A DNA stretch of 64,000 bases, taken from contig JBLNDJ010000060.1 of assembly GCA_050261515.1 (NCBI GenBank), positions 248,001 to 312,000 of the forward strand, given 5' to 3'. Each line of letters begins with the position of its first letter. The first letter of the stretch is position 1. This document shows, piece by piece, positions 50,201 to 58,519 of the stretch. Under the pieces are notes generated by a model that saw only the letters and a program-made list of their open reading frames with translations, ran no database searches and was not told the origin of the DNA. The translations under genes were made by a program, and so were the position numbers. The stretch comes from JBLNDJ01 sp050261515 (GTDB lineage: Bacteria > Acidobacteriota > Terriglobia > Bryobacterales > Bryobacteraceae).

Positions 50201-51504
50201 TTCGTAATTACCGTGGCTTCGACCGAAAGGCCGGGCCGGAGCGTGTGCTGCGGGTCCTGCCCCCTCTCGAGCACGATCTTTACGGGTACGCGCTGCACCA
50301 CCTTGACATAATTGCCCGTGGCGTTCTCGGGCGGCAGCAGACTGAAGCGCGCGCCTGTGGCGGCAGCGATGCTGTCCACGTGGCCGTTGAATTCGGCGCC
50401 GCCATAAGCGTCCACCTTGATCCTGGCGGGTTGGCCGATGCGCATGCGCCGGAGCTGCGTTTCCTTAAAATTCGCCGTGACCCAGGTGTTTTCGAGCGGC
50501 ACGATGGCCATCAGGGGCTGGCCGGGCTGCACCACCTGGCCGAGCTCCACGGTCTTACGGCTGACCAGGCCATCAACGGGCGCTTTCACCGTGGTGTATT
50601 GCAGGTTGAGCTGCGCCTGTTCGAGCGCGGCCTGGTTCTGCTTCACCTTGGCTTCGGCGGAGCCCGATTGCGCGCGGCTGGAAGCGATCTCCTGAGGCGC
50701 GGTGCGGGCGGCCTGGACCGCGGCCTGCGCCTGCGCCAGGGCGGCCTGCGCCTGGGCAACATGGCTCTGGGCCACCGGGACGCCGTGCTCGGCCTGCGCC
50801 ACGGACGCGCGGGCGGAATCGACCTCCGCCGAAGCCGCAGCCGCTTCCGACGCCGCGGCGTCGAACTGCTGTTGGGAGATTTCGTCGCGGCTGACGAGCT
50901 GCTTGAAGCGGGCGAGGTTCTGGCGCGCGAGCGTGTCGCGGGCTTGCGCCTGGCGCAGGCGCGCCTGCGCGGCGGTGAGCTGCGCGCGGGCCGCTTCCAC
51001 TTCCTTCTGCGCCGCGGCAATACCCGCCTGCGCGGCTTCGACGCCGGCGCGCGCCGTTTCGAGGCGGCTGGCCGTGGTGGTCGTGGTGATCGGGATGCCG
51101 GTCTCGGCGGCGCGGCTGGAGGCGATCGACTGAGCGAGGTCGGCATTGGCGCGGTCCACCGCCACCTGGTAATCGCGCGGGTCGATCTGGACCAGGACGT
51201 CGCCCGCGTGCACCACCTGGTTGTCGTCCACGTTCACGGCGATGACGGTGCCGCCCACGCGGGCGCTGATCGGGTTGATGTGCCCGTCGATCTGCGCATC
51301 GTCGGTCGTTTCCCGGATCGAATAGTATTCCCAGGCCCAGATTCCGGCCGCGGCGAGCGCGACCAGCACCGCCAGCAGCACCCACTTCACGCGCGGGTGC
51401 TCCCGCACGTACGACCGGCGCCACTCGTTCCGCGCGGGCCGGGTTTGCTCCGCGGGTTTGTCGAATCCCGCGACACTAGTGCCGGACCGCTCGTCTTCAG
51501 CCAT
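50197..51504 (-). CDS. EmrA/HlyD-family membrane fusion protein
   Basis: A 435-residue periplasmic adaptor. A basic N-tail precedes one transmembrane helix (VKWVLLAVLVALAAAGIWAWEY, about 38-60), followed by a lipoyl/barrel-sandwich part (DAQIDGHINPISARVGG), a long Ala/Gln-rich coiled-coil hairpin (about 120-280), a beta barrel and a C-terminal strand (VDGLVSRKTVELGQVVQPGQPLMAIVPL). It links the MFS pump to TolC. The start overlaps the TolC stop by one base (TAATG), so translation is coupled. Confidence 0.94.
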   Translation of the reverse strand: MAEDERSGTSVAGFDKPAEQTRPARNEWRRSYVREHPRVKWVLLAVLVALAAAGIWAWEYYSIRETTDDAQIDGHINPISARVGGTVIAVNVDDNQVVHAGDVLVQIDPRDYQVAVDRANADLAQSIASSRAAETGIPITTTTTASRLETARAGVEAAQAGIAAAQKEVEAARAQLTAAQARLRQAQARDTLARQNLARFKQLVSRDEISQQQFDAAASEAAAASAEVDSARASVAQAEHGVPVAQSHVAQAQAALAQAQAAVQAARTAPQEIASSRAQSGSAEAKVKQNQAALEQAQLNLQYTTVKAPVDGLVSRKTVELGQVVQPGQPLMAIVPLENTWVTANFKETQLRRMRIGQPARIKVDAYGGAEFNGHVDSIAAATGARFSLLPPENATGNYVKVVQRVPVKIVLERGQDPQHTLRPGLSVEATVITK

Positions 51505-52973
51505 TAGTGTCCACCTCCCAGAAACTGCAAGTAGGTCGTTTCCGCCCCTCCCAGCGCGCGCGCCAGCGTGGCTTTCGCGAGGTTGTAGGAGAACAGCGCG
51601 GATATGTAGTTGTCGTTCGCCGTGGCGACCGCTTCCTGCGACTGCACGACTTCGACATTGTTCGTGACGCCGGCCGAGAAGCGGTCCTGCGACTGCTTGA
51701 GCTGCTGGCCCGCCAGATCGACGGCGCTGCGCGCGACGGCCACCTGGTCGCCCGAGGCTTTCAGATCGAGGAACGCCGTCCGCACATCCTGTTCGATGCT
51801 GTTGCGGAGGTCGTCGAGCTGCGCTCTGCGCTGCTGCAACTGCGCGTCGGCTTCGAGGATGTCGGCGCGTGTGCGGCCGGCGCGGAATATGGGAATGTTC
51901 AAGCCGAGCGCGGCGGTGAAGGTGCCATGCGAATCCCAGGGCCGGGGGCCGATGGCGCCGTAGTTGCCGTCGAACTGGAGCGAGGGCAGGCGTCCGGCCT
52001 CGGCGGCGCTTTTCGAATGCTCGGCGGCGGCGACGAGGGCGGAGGCGCTCCGGTAGTCCGCCCGGTCTTTATAAGCCTGCTCGAGCGCCTGGTCGAGGCC
52101 AAAGGCCGGGGGCGGCGTGTAGCCCACCTTGTCGGCCAGAGTGAACTGCTGCGCCAGGGGAAGCCCGATGGCGCGCGCCAGCGCCAGCTTCTGCTTTTCG
52201 AACTCGTTCTGGTAGAAGATGAGCCGCTGCTGCTGGGCTTGCAGCTCCACCTGCGCGCGCAGGACGTCGATGCCGGGCACGACGCCGGCTTTCTTCTGGT
52301 CCGCGGCGGTCTGGTAGAGCGTCTGGGCCGTGTTGACCTGCGCTTGCACGGCTTCGATGCGCGCCTGTCCGGCGACGGCCTGCAAATACAGGCCGGCGAC
52401 CACAAGCACGACGATGTCGCGCGCATCGCGAGCGGACAACTGCGCCGCGCGCAGGTTCTCGTTGCCGGCGCGCAGGTTGCGGATCGCCTGGAAATTGAGC
52501 ACGGGCTGCGAGGCGCCGAGGCGCGCGTCGAAGATGTTGAACGGGCCGACGACCGGCCGGATGCCCGGGAACGCGGAGACCGAAAAGCCGAGTGCCTTCA
52601 GGTTGATCTGCTCACCCGTTTCCGATACGTTCGCGGCCACGTTCGGCAGAAGGCCGCTCAGCGCGTACAGCCGTTGGGCCTGCGCGGTGCGCGTGCCCTG
52701 TTCGCTCAGGTACAGGCCGAGGTTGCGCTTGAGACCGCGGGCTATGGCGTCGCTCAAGCTGAGCGGCAGCGAGCCAGGCGCGGGTTGGCCCTGGGGGAGG
52801 CCCCCGCCGAACGGGCCCTGGGGCATCATTCCGGAGAGCGAGGTCGAAGGAACCGGCGCGGTCGTCTGCCGCGGTACCTGCGGGGCGGCGGACGGGGTCA
52901 GCGTCGTCTGGGCAAGCCCGAATCCGAGTGCATACAGGGACAGCGTAAGTATCCGTGTCGAGCGAGAGATCAT
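51504..52973 (-). CDS. TolC-family outer membrane efflux protein
   Basis: A 489-residue outer-membrane factor with a signal peptide and a Pro/Thr/Ser-rich N-terminal linker, then two internally repeated OEP domains of long amphipathic helices (LSDAIARGLKRNLGLYLSEQGTRTAQAQ..., LDQALEQAYKDRADYRSASALVAAAEHSKSA...). It forms the outer-membrane tunnel for the EmrAB-type pump and is first in that operon. The 183-bp gap to the divergent tatA gene must hold its promoter. Confidence 0.93.
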   Translation of the reverse strand: MISRSTRILTLSLYALGFGLAQTTLTPSAAPQVPRQTTAPVPSTSLSGMMPQGPFGGGLPQGQPAPGSLPLSLSDAIARGLKRNLGLYLSEQGTRTAQAQRLYALSGLLPNVAANVSETGEQINLKALGFSVSAFPGIRPVVGPFNIFDARLGASQPVLNFQAIRNLRAGNENLRAAQLSARDARDIVVLVVAGLYLQAVAGQARIEAVQAQVNTAQTLYQTAADQKKAGVVPGIDVLRAQVELQAQQQRLIFYQNEFEKQKLALARAIGLPLAQQFTLADKVGYTPPPAFGLDQALEQAYKDRADYRSASALVAAAEHSKSAAEAGRLPSLQFDGNYGAIGPRPWDSHGTFTAALGLNIPIFRAGRTRADILEADAQLQQRRAQLDDLRNSIEQDVRTAFLDLKASGDQVAVARSAVDLAGQQLKQSQDRFSAGVTNNVEVVQSQEAVATANDNYISALFSYNLAKATLARALGGAETTYLQFLGGGH

Positions 52974-53058
52974 TGGAGCGAGTCCGTCGGCCTGGGGTGG
53001 CCAGCCCTACGAGTCAGATCTTCCGGGCTGAAGTGCCCGGATCAAAACATCCTTAACA

Positions 53059-53086
53059 TTAACATTGTCGCACATCGTGGTATGAT
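53059..53086 (+). promoter_or_regulatory. Probable sigma-70 promoter of tatA
   Basis: TTAACA (53059-53064), 16 bp, TATGAT (53081-53086). Each hexamer has one mismatch to consensus. It would start transcription about 65 bp upstream of tatA. Confidence 0.5.
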
Positions 53087-53156
53087 GACCGATTGCCGGG
53101 CTTGGTTACGAAGCGCTGGTGTGCGCTAGAATGGTCGAAGCAAACAAGGAGGCCGT

Positions 53157-53327
53157 ATGAGGTCCATTGGCATGCCCGAGCTTCTTGTCATTTTGGGTGT
53201 CGCCGTTCTCCTGTTCGGCGGGAAGAAGATTCCTGAAGTGGCGAAAGGTTTGGGGGAAGGCATCCGCAACTTCAAGCACGCCTTGAAGGGCGAGGAAAAG
53301 GCCGCCGAAGAAAAGAAGCAGGCATAA
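53157..53327 (+). CDS. tatA: Sec-independent protein translocase TatA/TatE
   Basis: A 56-residue TatA. It has an N-terminal membrane helix (ELLVILGVAVLLFGG), the FGGKKIPEVAKGLGEG hinge and amphipathic helix, and a charged C-tail. A perfect AAGGAGG ribosome-binding site lies five bases before the ATG. TatA multimers form the twin-arginine pore; tatB and tatC are not linked. The gene fits the several predicted Tat substrates in this window. It ends before a bidirectional terminator shared with HU. Confidence 0.93.
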   Translation: MRSIGMPELLVILGVAVLLFGGKKIPEVAKGLGEGIRNFKHALKGEEKAAEEKKQA

Positions 53328-53380
53328 CGGCTTCCTGACTCCGCCCGCAATTTGGGCGAGACGAGTTCGGCATCAAAATC

Positions 53381-53410
53381 AAAACCCCGCGAGGTCATCG
53401 CGGGGTTTTT
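53381..53410. terminator. Bidirectional terminator between tatA and HU
   Basis: CCCCGCGA (53385-53392) pairs with TCGCGGGG (53398-53405) around GGTCA, with AAAA before and TTTTT after. It works in both directions, ending tatA (plus) and HU (minus). Confidence 0.93.
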
Positions 53411-53445
53411 ACTTTTACAGGTTCTTGTGCGCGCTTTCGCCGCCG

Positions 53446-53751
53446 CTACTTCTTTTTCGGCGGAACGATGGCGTCGCGGACGGACTTGGCGACCCGGAAC
53501 TTAACGACCTTCTTGGCCGGAATCTTGATCGCTTCGCCGGTGGCGGGGTTGCGGCCCATGCGGGCTTTGCGCTCCACGCGAACCAGGCGGCCGATGCCGG
53601 GGATCACAAATACGCCGTTCTTCTTCGTCTCGCGGATCGCGATCGTCGTGAACGTATCGAGGAATGTCCGGGCGACTTTGTTGGGGACTTCGAGCGTGCC
53701 CGCCATTTCCTTCACTAGCTGAGACTGCGACATTTTCTTGGCTTCAGCCAT
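53446..53751 (-). CDS. HU/IHF-family DNA-binding protein
   Basis: About 101 residues from the ATG at 53751. A TTG at 53763 adds four residues, but the GGGAGG on its upstream side leaves almost no spacing to it. It has the HU fold: an N-terminal helical dimer part (MSQSQLVKEMAGTL), then GIGRLVRVERKARMGRNPATGEAIKIPAKKVVKFRVAKSVRDA, the DNA-bending arm region with Pro at the tip. It packages and bends DNA. Confidence 0.95.
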   Translation of the reverse strand: MAEAKKMSQSQLVKEMAGTLEVPNKVARTFLDTFTTIAIRETKKNGVFVIPGIGRLVRVERKARMGRNPATGEAIKIPAKKVVKFRVAKSVRDAIVPPKKK

Positions 53752-53843
53752 AGGTTTTTCCAATCCTCCCGAATTGAACCGACCTGCCCGGCGGCCGGCT
53801 TGTCATCCTCGGTCCGGCGGTCCTGGCAAATCAAATCAAATTG

Positions 53844-53872
53844 ATGATAAGGGTTCGAAAAGTCGATGTAAA
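53844..53872 (-). promoter_or_regulatory. Sigma-70 promoter of the HU gene
   Basis: On the minus strand, TTTACA (53872-53867), 17 bp and TATCAT (53849-53844). Spacing is optimal with one mismatch in each hexamer. It lies about 90 bp upstream of the HU start. Confidence 0.75.
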
Positions 53873-53954
53873 GAGAAATGTGCGTTGAAAGGCCCATTTT
53901 CCGGGCTTTCGGACGCACTTCGTTCTTTGGGGCGCCCGGAATCCGGGCGTTTCG

Positions 53955-54974
53955 TCAGGAAGCGGCGGCCTGAAGCTCCGATTGCGCGAGGCCGAGCAGG
54001 CCGCGCAACTCGGCGTCCAGGCGTCCGCGCGCGTCGGTGTGCTCCCTGAGGAACTGCCGCGCGTTCTCGCGTCCCTGCCCGATGCGTTCGCCGCGATAGC
54101 TGAACCACGATCCGCTCTTCTCGACGACGTTGTGCGCCACGCCGAGGTCGAGCAGGTCGCCTTCGCGCGAGATGCCTTCGCCGTAGATGACGTCGAACTC
54201 GGCTTCGCGGAACGGCGCGGCGACTTTGTTCTTGACTACCTTCACGCGGGTGCGGTTTCCGAGCGCGCTCTCCCCGTCTTTGATGGTGGCGATGCGGCGC
54301 ACGTCCGCCCTTACGGAGGCATAGAACTTCAAGGCGCGGCCGCCGGTGGTGGTTTCGGGGCTGCCGAACATGACGCCGATCTTTTCGCGGATCTGGTTGA
54401 TGAAGATGAGGCAGGTATTGGTGCGCGCGACCGTGCCGGTGAGCTTGCGCAGCGCCTGCGACATGAGGCGCGCGTGCAGGCCGACGTGGCTGTCGCCCAT
54501 CTCGCCTTCGAGCTCGGCCTTGGGGACGAGCGCGGCGACCGAATCGACAACGACGACATCGACCGCGCCCGAGCCGACCAGCGCTCCGGCGATTTCGAGC
54601 GCCTGCTCGCCATGGTCGGGCTGGGAGACGAGAAGGTTGTCGGTATCGACGCCGAGCTTGCGCGCGTAGTCGGGGTCGAGCGCGTGCTCGGCATCGACAA
54701 AGGCGGCGGTGCCGCCGGTCTTCTGCGCCTCGGCGACGACGTGCAGCGCGAGTGTGGTCTTGCCGGAGGATTCCGGCCCGAAGATCTCGACGATGCGGCC
54801 GCGGGGAAAGCCGCCCACGCCGAGCGCGGCATCGACCGAAATCGAGCCGCTCGAAATGACCGAAACGGGGACCACGTTGCGCGACCCGAGCCGCAGCACC
54901 GACCCGCGCCCGAACTGCTTATCGAGCTGGCTGAGGGTGAGGTCGATGGCGCGCTGGCGGTCGCGTTCGTCCAT
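53955..54974 (-). CDS. recA: Recombinase RecA
   Basis: A 339-residue RecA from the ATG at 54974, with AAGGAG nine bases upstream; the frame beyond it is leader. Walker A is GPESSGKT (66-73), and QALRKLTGTVARTNTCLIFINQIREKIGVMFG is the L1/L2 neighbourhood. The C-terminal acidic tail is short and Ala-rich (ELQAAAS). RecA pairs and exchanges DNA strands and triggers the SOS response. I find no clear SOS box in the upstream 100 bp. Confidence 0.98.
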   Translation of the reverse strand: MDERDRQRAIDLTLSQLDKQFGRGSVLRLGSRNVVPVSVISSGSISVDAALGVGGFPRGRIVEIFGPESSGKTTLALHVVAEAQKTGGTAAFVDAEHALDPDYARKLGVDTDNLLVSQPDHGEQALEIAGALVGSGAVDVVVVDSVAALVPKAELEGEMGDSHVGLHARLMSQALRKLTGTVARTNTCLIFINQIREKIGVMFGSPETTTGGRALKFYASVRADVRRIATIKDGESALGNRTRVKVVKNKVAAPFREAEFDVIYGEGISREGDLLDLGVAHNVVEKSGSWFSYRGERIGQGRENARQFLREHTDARGRLDAELRGLLGLAQSELQAAAS

Positions 54975-55154
54975 GAGGCATTCTCCTTCGGGTATTTGGT
55001 GGCGTGCGGCGGCGGGGATTCTCAGGGAAAATGCGCGGGTCCCCACCTGAAGGTATTTTTACCCGATTGACACCTGCGCGTGTGGTACGATGAGCTTTCA
55101 TTTCAGCACCCATCTCCCCTCCCCGGGGAAGAACAACAACGATAGGAAGCCAGG

Positions 55155-55418
55155 ATGAGGACGAACGGCTCTACGTTGAGCGCTCAGAAAGAACTGGATT
55201 TGCCCGCCATTCGGCAGCATAAGGGGGTCTCGCTCCGGCAAATTGCCGATACGACGAAGATCAGCATGCGCTTTCTGCTTGCGATCGAGAAGGGGGACTG
55301 GAAACAGCTTCCGGGCGGAATCTACAACACCAGCTACATCCGCCAGTACGCGCGCCAGATCGGGTACGAAGAGACGAAGCTGCTGGCGTACTACCGTTCG
55401 CTGGCGGAAACGGCCTGA
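55155..55418 (+). CDS. Helix-turn-helix protein (RodZ-type HTH_25 domain)
   Basis: An 87-residue protein made almost entirely of one HTH (LPAIRQHKGVSLRQIADTTKISMRFLLAIEKGDWKQLPGGIYNTSYIRQYARQIGYEETKLLAYYRSL). This matches the HTH_25 domain found at the N-terminus of RodZ. Here it stands alone with no transmembrane helix, so it is more likely a small DNA-binding regulator than RodZ itself. SD-like AGGA is visible upstream. Confidence 0.85.
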   Translation: MRTNGSTLSAQKELDLPAIRQHKGVSLRQIADTTKISMRFLLAIEKGDWKQLPGGIYNTSYIRQYARQIGYEETKLLAYYRSLAETA

Positions 55419-55421
55419 TCC

Positions 55422-55476
55422 GGGGCAACCGCCTGATCCGGCGAAGCGGCCTGGTCTTGCCCCGCCCGCCTTTTTT
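55422..55476 (+). terminator. Possible terminator after the HTH gene
   Basis: GGGGCAA (55422-55428) can pair with TTGCCCC (55457-55463) around an inner GC-rich hairpin, with TTTTTT at 55471-55476. The 7-bp spacing to the T run is longer than ideal. Confidence 0.4.
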
Positions 55477-55480
55477 CCTG

Positions 55481-55508
55481 TAAACATTCCAGGTGTGTCC
55501 GCCGATAA
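55481..55508 (+). promoter_or_regulatory. Sigma-28 (FliA) promoter of the flgM operon
   Basis: TAAA (55481-55484), 16 bp, GCCGATAA (55501-55508). The -10 octamer is a perfect match to the FliA consensus and the -35 TAAA is present with one extra base of spacing. Transcription should start near 55515, 20 bp ahead of flgM. Confidence 0.85.
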
Positions 55509-55535
55509 GGAAAGTGTGTTGGAGGCCACCGAGCC

Positions 55536-55832
55536 ATGAAGATCGATCCCAGGACACTCGATCCGGCGAGTGCGTCGCAGGCCGGCAAAACGCAGGAAAC
55601 GACGTCTGTCTCGTCCTCTGACCGGAGGTCCGGGGCGGGGCGGGCGGGCGCGGATTCCGACCGCGTAGACCTTTCCGATCTTTCGGGACTGCTGCTGGAG
55701 CGAGCGAGCGCGGAGCCGCCGGAGCGGGCGGCGCGCGTGGAACAGCTGGCGGCGGAGGTGCGCAGCGGGCGCTATAAGGTAGACGCCGAGGAGGTAAGCC
55801 GGCGGATCATCGCGGAGGCGGCCGGGCAATGA
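55536..55832 (+). CDS. flgM: Anti-sigma-28 factor FlgM
   Basis: A 98-residue FlgM. A low-complexity disordered N-half is followed by the conserved C-terminal sigma-binding helices (RVDLSDLSGLLLERA..., RVEQLAAEVRSGRYKVDAEEVSRRIIAEA). It binds FliA and is secreted once the hook is complete, freeing FliA. The gene follows a FliA-type promoter, which gives a negative feedback loop with the fliA gene at 14 kb. It overlaps the next gene by 4 bp. Confidence 0.95.
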   Translation: MKIDPRTLDPASASQAGKTQETTSVSSSDRRSGAGRAGADSDRVDLSDLSGLLLERASAEPPERAARVEQLAAEVRSGRYKVDAEEVSRRIIAEAAGQ

Positions 55833-56131
55833 GCCCGGCAGAAGAGATCGAGGCGGCGCGGGAGTTGTTGCTGGCGCCGTCGGTGGAGGCTCTCGACCGC
55901 AGCCGGGAGCACCTGGAGCGCGCGGTAGCCGGCTTGAGGCTTGACCCGGATCGGGCGCGGGAGGAAGGCGTGCGCCAGGGTGTTATCCGCGTGACACGCC
56001 TTTTGGAGAGCGCGGCCCGATTCCGCGCGGGCTGGTGGCGCCTGGCGGCCGAAGCGGCCTGCGGATACAGGCCGACCGGAGAGCCGGCCGGGGCGGCGCC
56101 CGAGCGCCCGAACCTGCTGATCGAGGGTTGA
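55829..56131 (+). CDS. Probable flagellar chaperone FlgN
   Basis: A 100-residue, mostly helical protein between flgM and flgK, the usual place for flgN, which guards FlgK and FlgL in the cytoplasm. The sequence (EEIEAARELLLAPSVEALDRSREHLERAVAGL) is compatible with a FlgN coiled-coil, but identity cannot be confirmed by motif, because the family is weakly conserved. The ATG overlaps the flgM stop (ATGA), and flgK starts 6 bp after its stop. Confidence 0.55.
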   Translation: MSPAEEIEAARELLLAPSVEALDRSREHLERAVAGLRLDPDRAREEGVRQGVIRVTRLLESAARFRAGWWRLAAEAACGYRPTGEPAGAAPERPNLLIEG

Positions 56132-56137
56132 GGCGCC

Positions 56138-57499
56138 ATGCCCAGCATCTTCACCACACTGCTCACCTCGGCCAACGCGCTGGGCGTGTACGAGAAGGTT
56201 TTCGCCACCATCAGCAACAACGTGAACAACGCGAGCACGCCGGGCTACGCCAGGCAGAGGCTGTCGCCGACGCCGCTGCCGTTCGACCCGTTTACGGGCA
56301 TGTCGGGCGGCATCACGGCAGGGGCGCTCGAAAGCACGCGCAACGAGTACGCCGAGCAGGCCGTGTGGCGGAACCAGTTCGCTTTCGGCAATTCGGACCA
56401 GCTTGCCTCGGAGCTCACGAACGTCGAGCCGCTGTTCGACGTGACCGGCGATACGGGCATTCCGCTGGCTCTCAACCAGTTGTTCGCGGCCTTTTCGTCG
56501 TGGAGTATCGCGCCGAACGACATGGTGGCGCGCGGGACGGTGATCGACCGTTCCGTTAACCTGGCGCAGCAGTTCAACTCGCTTTCGACAGGCCTCATGA
56601 ATGCCGCTACGGCGGTAAACAATCGCGCGCGGGGCGCCGTCGATACGATCAACAACCTGGCCGGGCAGATCGCGGCGGTCAACGCGGAGCTGCGGAGCAG
56701 CTTCGAGAACCGGGCCAACGCCGGGATCGACGCGCGGCTGCACAACGCGCTCGAGAGCCTGGCTGAGTATGCCGACTACTCGGCGCTGGTGCAGGCGGAC
56801 GGCACCGTGACGGTGTTGCTCGGCGGCCAGACTGTGCTCGTATCGGGTGACCAGGCCAACTACATAGACGAATCGACTACCACCGGCAGCCTCGTCGTCT
56901 ACGACTCGACCGGCAAGGACATCACCGGCCAGATCACGGGCGGGCGGCTGAAGGCCTTGATCGATACGAAGAACACGCTGCTGGTTGAATTCATGGACGA
57001 CGCGAACCGGCTGGCGGCGGGCTTTGCCGACGGGATCAACGCGATGCTGGCAGCCGGCGTGGACGCCAACGGGAACCCCGGCGCGCCGCTGTTCTCCTAC
57101 GATACGGCCGCCAATGCCGCTTTTACCCTTAAAGTTACGCCGATCACCCCGGCCGAGCTCGCCGCGGCCCATGCCAGCTCGCCCGGAGGCAACGGGAATG
57201 CGCTCGACCTGACGGCGCTGGCAAGCCAGCCGCAGATCGACGGAATGAGCTTCATGCAGTTCTACAGCAGCCTGGCGGGACGAGTGGGGCAGGCGCTTCA
57301 GGGCGCCAAAGCCGACCGTCAGACCGAGCAGGACCTGCTGGTGCAGGCGCGCTCGATGCGCTCGGATTATTCGAGTGTGTCGCTCGACGAACAGGCTGCC
57401 CTGCTGATCGAGTACCAGCGCGCCTATGAAGCAGCGGCGCGTGTGGTCACGGTTTTGAACGATCTGACCCAGACCACCATCGACATGATGTTTCGTTAG
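56138..57499 (+). CDS. flgK: Flagellar hook-associated protein FlgK (HAP1)
   Basis: A 453-residue FlgK. The N-terminal helices (NALGVYEKVFATISNNVNNASTPGYARQRL) contain the ISNNVNNASTPGYARQ signature of axial flagellar proteins. The C-terminal helix (SVSLDEQAALLIEYQRAYEAAARVVTVLNDL) closes the pair. At 453 residues it is smaller than E. coli FlgK (547), with a reduced central domain. FlgK forms the first ring of the hook-filament junction. Confidence 0.95.
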   Translation: MPSIFTTLLTSANALGVYEKVFATISNNVNNASTPGYARQRLSPTPLPFDPFTGMSGGITAGALESTRNEYAEQAVWRNQFAFGNSDQLASELTNVEPLFDVTGDTGIPLALNQLFAAFSSWSIAPNDMVARGTVIDRSVNLAQQFNSLSTGLMNAATAVNNRARGAVDTINNLAGQIAAVNAELRSSFENRANAGIDARLHNALESLAEYADYSALVQADGTVTVLLGGQTVLVSGDQANYIDESTTTGSLVVYDSTGKDITGQITGGRLKALIDTKNTLLVEFMDDANRLAAGFADGINAMLAAGVDANGNPGAPLFSYDTAANAAFTLKVTPITPAELAAAHASSPGGNGNALDLTALASQPQIDGMSFMQFYSSLAGRVGQALQGAKADRQTEQDLLVQARSMRSDYSSVSLDEQAALLIEYQRAYEAAARVVTVLNDLTQTTIDMMFR

Positions 57500-57510
57500 G
57501 AGGCTTCGCC

Positions 57511-58482
57511 ATGGTACAGGGACTGAATGCCGCGGATGAACGGTTTCTTGCCGCACTCAGCCGGAACGACGAGCGCCTGGACCGGGCGCAGCGCGAGGCC
57601 ACCTCGGGACGCCGGATTTCGGCGGCTTCGGACCATCCCGACGAGGTGAGCGCGGTATTGTCGGCGCGCGCGAGCCTCGAACAAACGCTCCAGATCAAGC
57701 TGAACCTGGCGCGCGCGGATACGGAGGCCTCGACCGCCGAGCAGTCGCTCGGCAATGCCGTCCTGCTGCTCGACCGCGCGGCCACGATCGGGGTCCAGGG
57801 AGCGACCGAAACGCAAGCGCCGGAGCAGCGCGCGACGATCGGGATCGAAGTGGCGACCATTCTCGAGCAACTCGTCTCGATTGCGGCTACGCAGGTGGAA
57901 GGCCGGTACATTTTCAGCGGGGATAGGGACAATGCCGTTCCCTATACGACCGTGCAGCCTCCCGCCCTGCCCGACGGGACGGTGCCCGACCTGGACGTCA
58001 GCGCCTACGGAGGCTCGAGCGCGACCCGCCAGATCATGCACCCGAACGGGACGCGGTTCGACATTGCGCAAACGGCCGAGCAGATCTTCGACGCGCCCGG
58101 CGCGAGCGTTTTTCAAGCGGTGATGCACCTGCGGGACGCGCTCAAGAACGGCCCGACGGTGCCGTCGGACGATCCCGATTACCCGGCGCAGTATCACGCC
58201 CAGACCCTGGCGATCGACGCGGCGCTGGCGGAGGTCCGGGCCGCACGCACGCAGGTCAGCGCGTCGGTAGCGTTCTACGGCGTGGCCCAGAACCGCGTGG
58301 ACGAAGCCACCAGCTTCGCCAGCAAGCTCGAACTGCGGCAGCGCGAACAGTTGAGCATGGTCCAGGACACCGACATTGTCAGCGCGGCCATCGAGCTGAG
58401 CCAGGCCCTGAACCAGCGCGAGGCTTCACTGACTGCCCGAGCCAGGATGAAGAACGAAAGCCTGTTCAATTACCTGGGCTGA
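57511..58482 (+). CDS. flgL: Flagellar hook-associated protein FlgL (HAP3)
   Basis: A 323-residue FlgL. The N-terminal flagellin-like domain (RNDERLDRAQREATSGRRISAASDHPDEVSAV) and the C-terminal helix (IELSQALNQREASLTARARMKNESLFNYLG) are both present. It joins FlgK to the filament. It is last in flgM-flgN-flgK-flgL, with a separate unit beginning at 58520. Confidence 0.94.
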   Translation: MVQGLNAADERFLAALSRNDERLDRAQREATSGRRISAASDHPDEVSAVLSARASLEQTLQIKLNLARADTEASTAEQSLGNAVLLLDRAATIGVQGATETQAPEQRATIGIEVATILEQLVSIAATQVEGRYIFSGDRDNAVPYTTVQPPALPDGTVPDLDVSAYGGSSATRQIMHPNGTRFDIAQTAEQIFDAPGASVFQAVMHLRDALKNGPTVPSDDPDYPAQYHAQTLAIDAALAEVRAARTQVSASVAFYGVAQNRVDEATSFASKLELRQREQLSMVQDTDIVSAAIELSQALNQREASLTARARMKNESLFNYLG

Positions 58483-58519
58483 CCGCTCCCCGCGCCGGGG
58501 CTTGCTATCATGAGCCTCA

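Noticed and set aside
51507..53129. A 540-codon plus-strand ORF over tolC
   Set aside because: Antisense to a complete TolC-family gene; Arg-rich, no motif, and it overlaps the divergent promoter region.
53887..53951. Two GC-rich hairpins as a recA terminator
   Set aside because: They can fold, but no T tract follows on the minus strand, so the evidence is too thin for a terminator call.
55067..55095. TTGACA at 55067-55072 as a promoter for the HTH gene
   Set aside because: No -10 hexamer lies 16-18 bp away; the only TACGAT is 13 bp away, so I did not list it.
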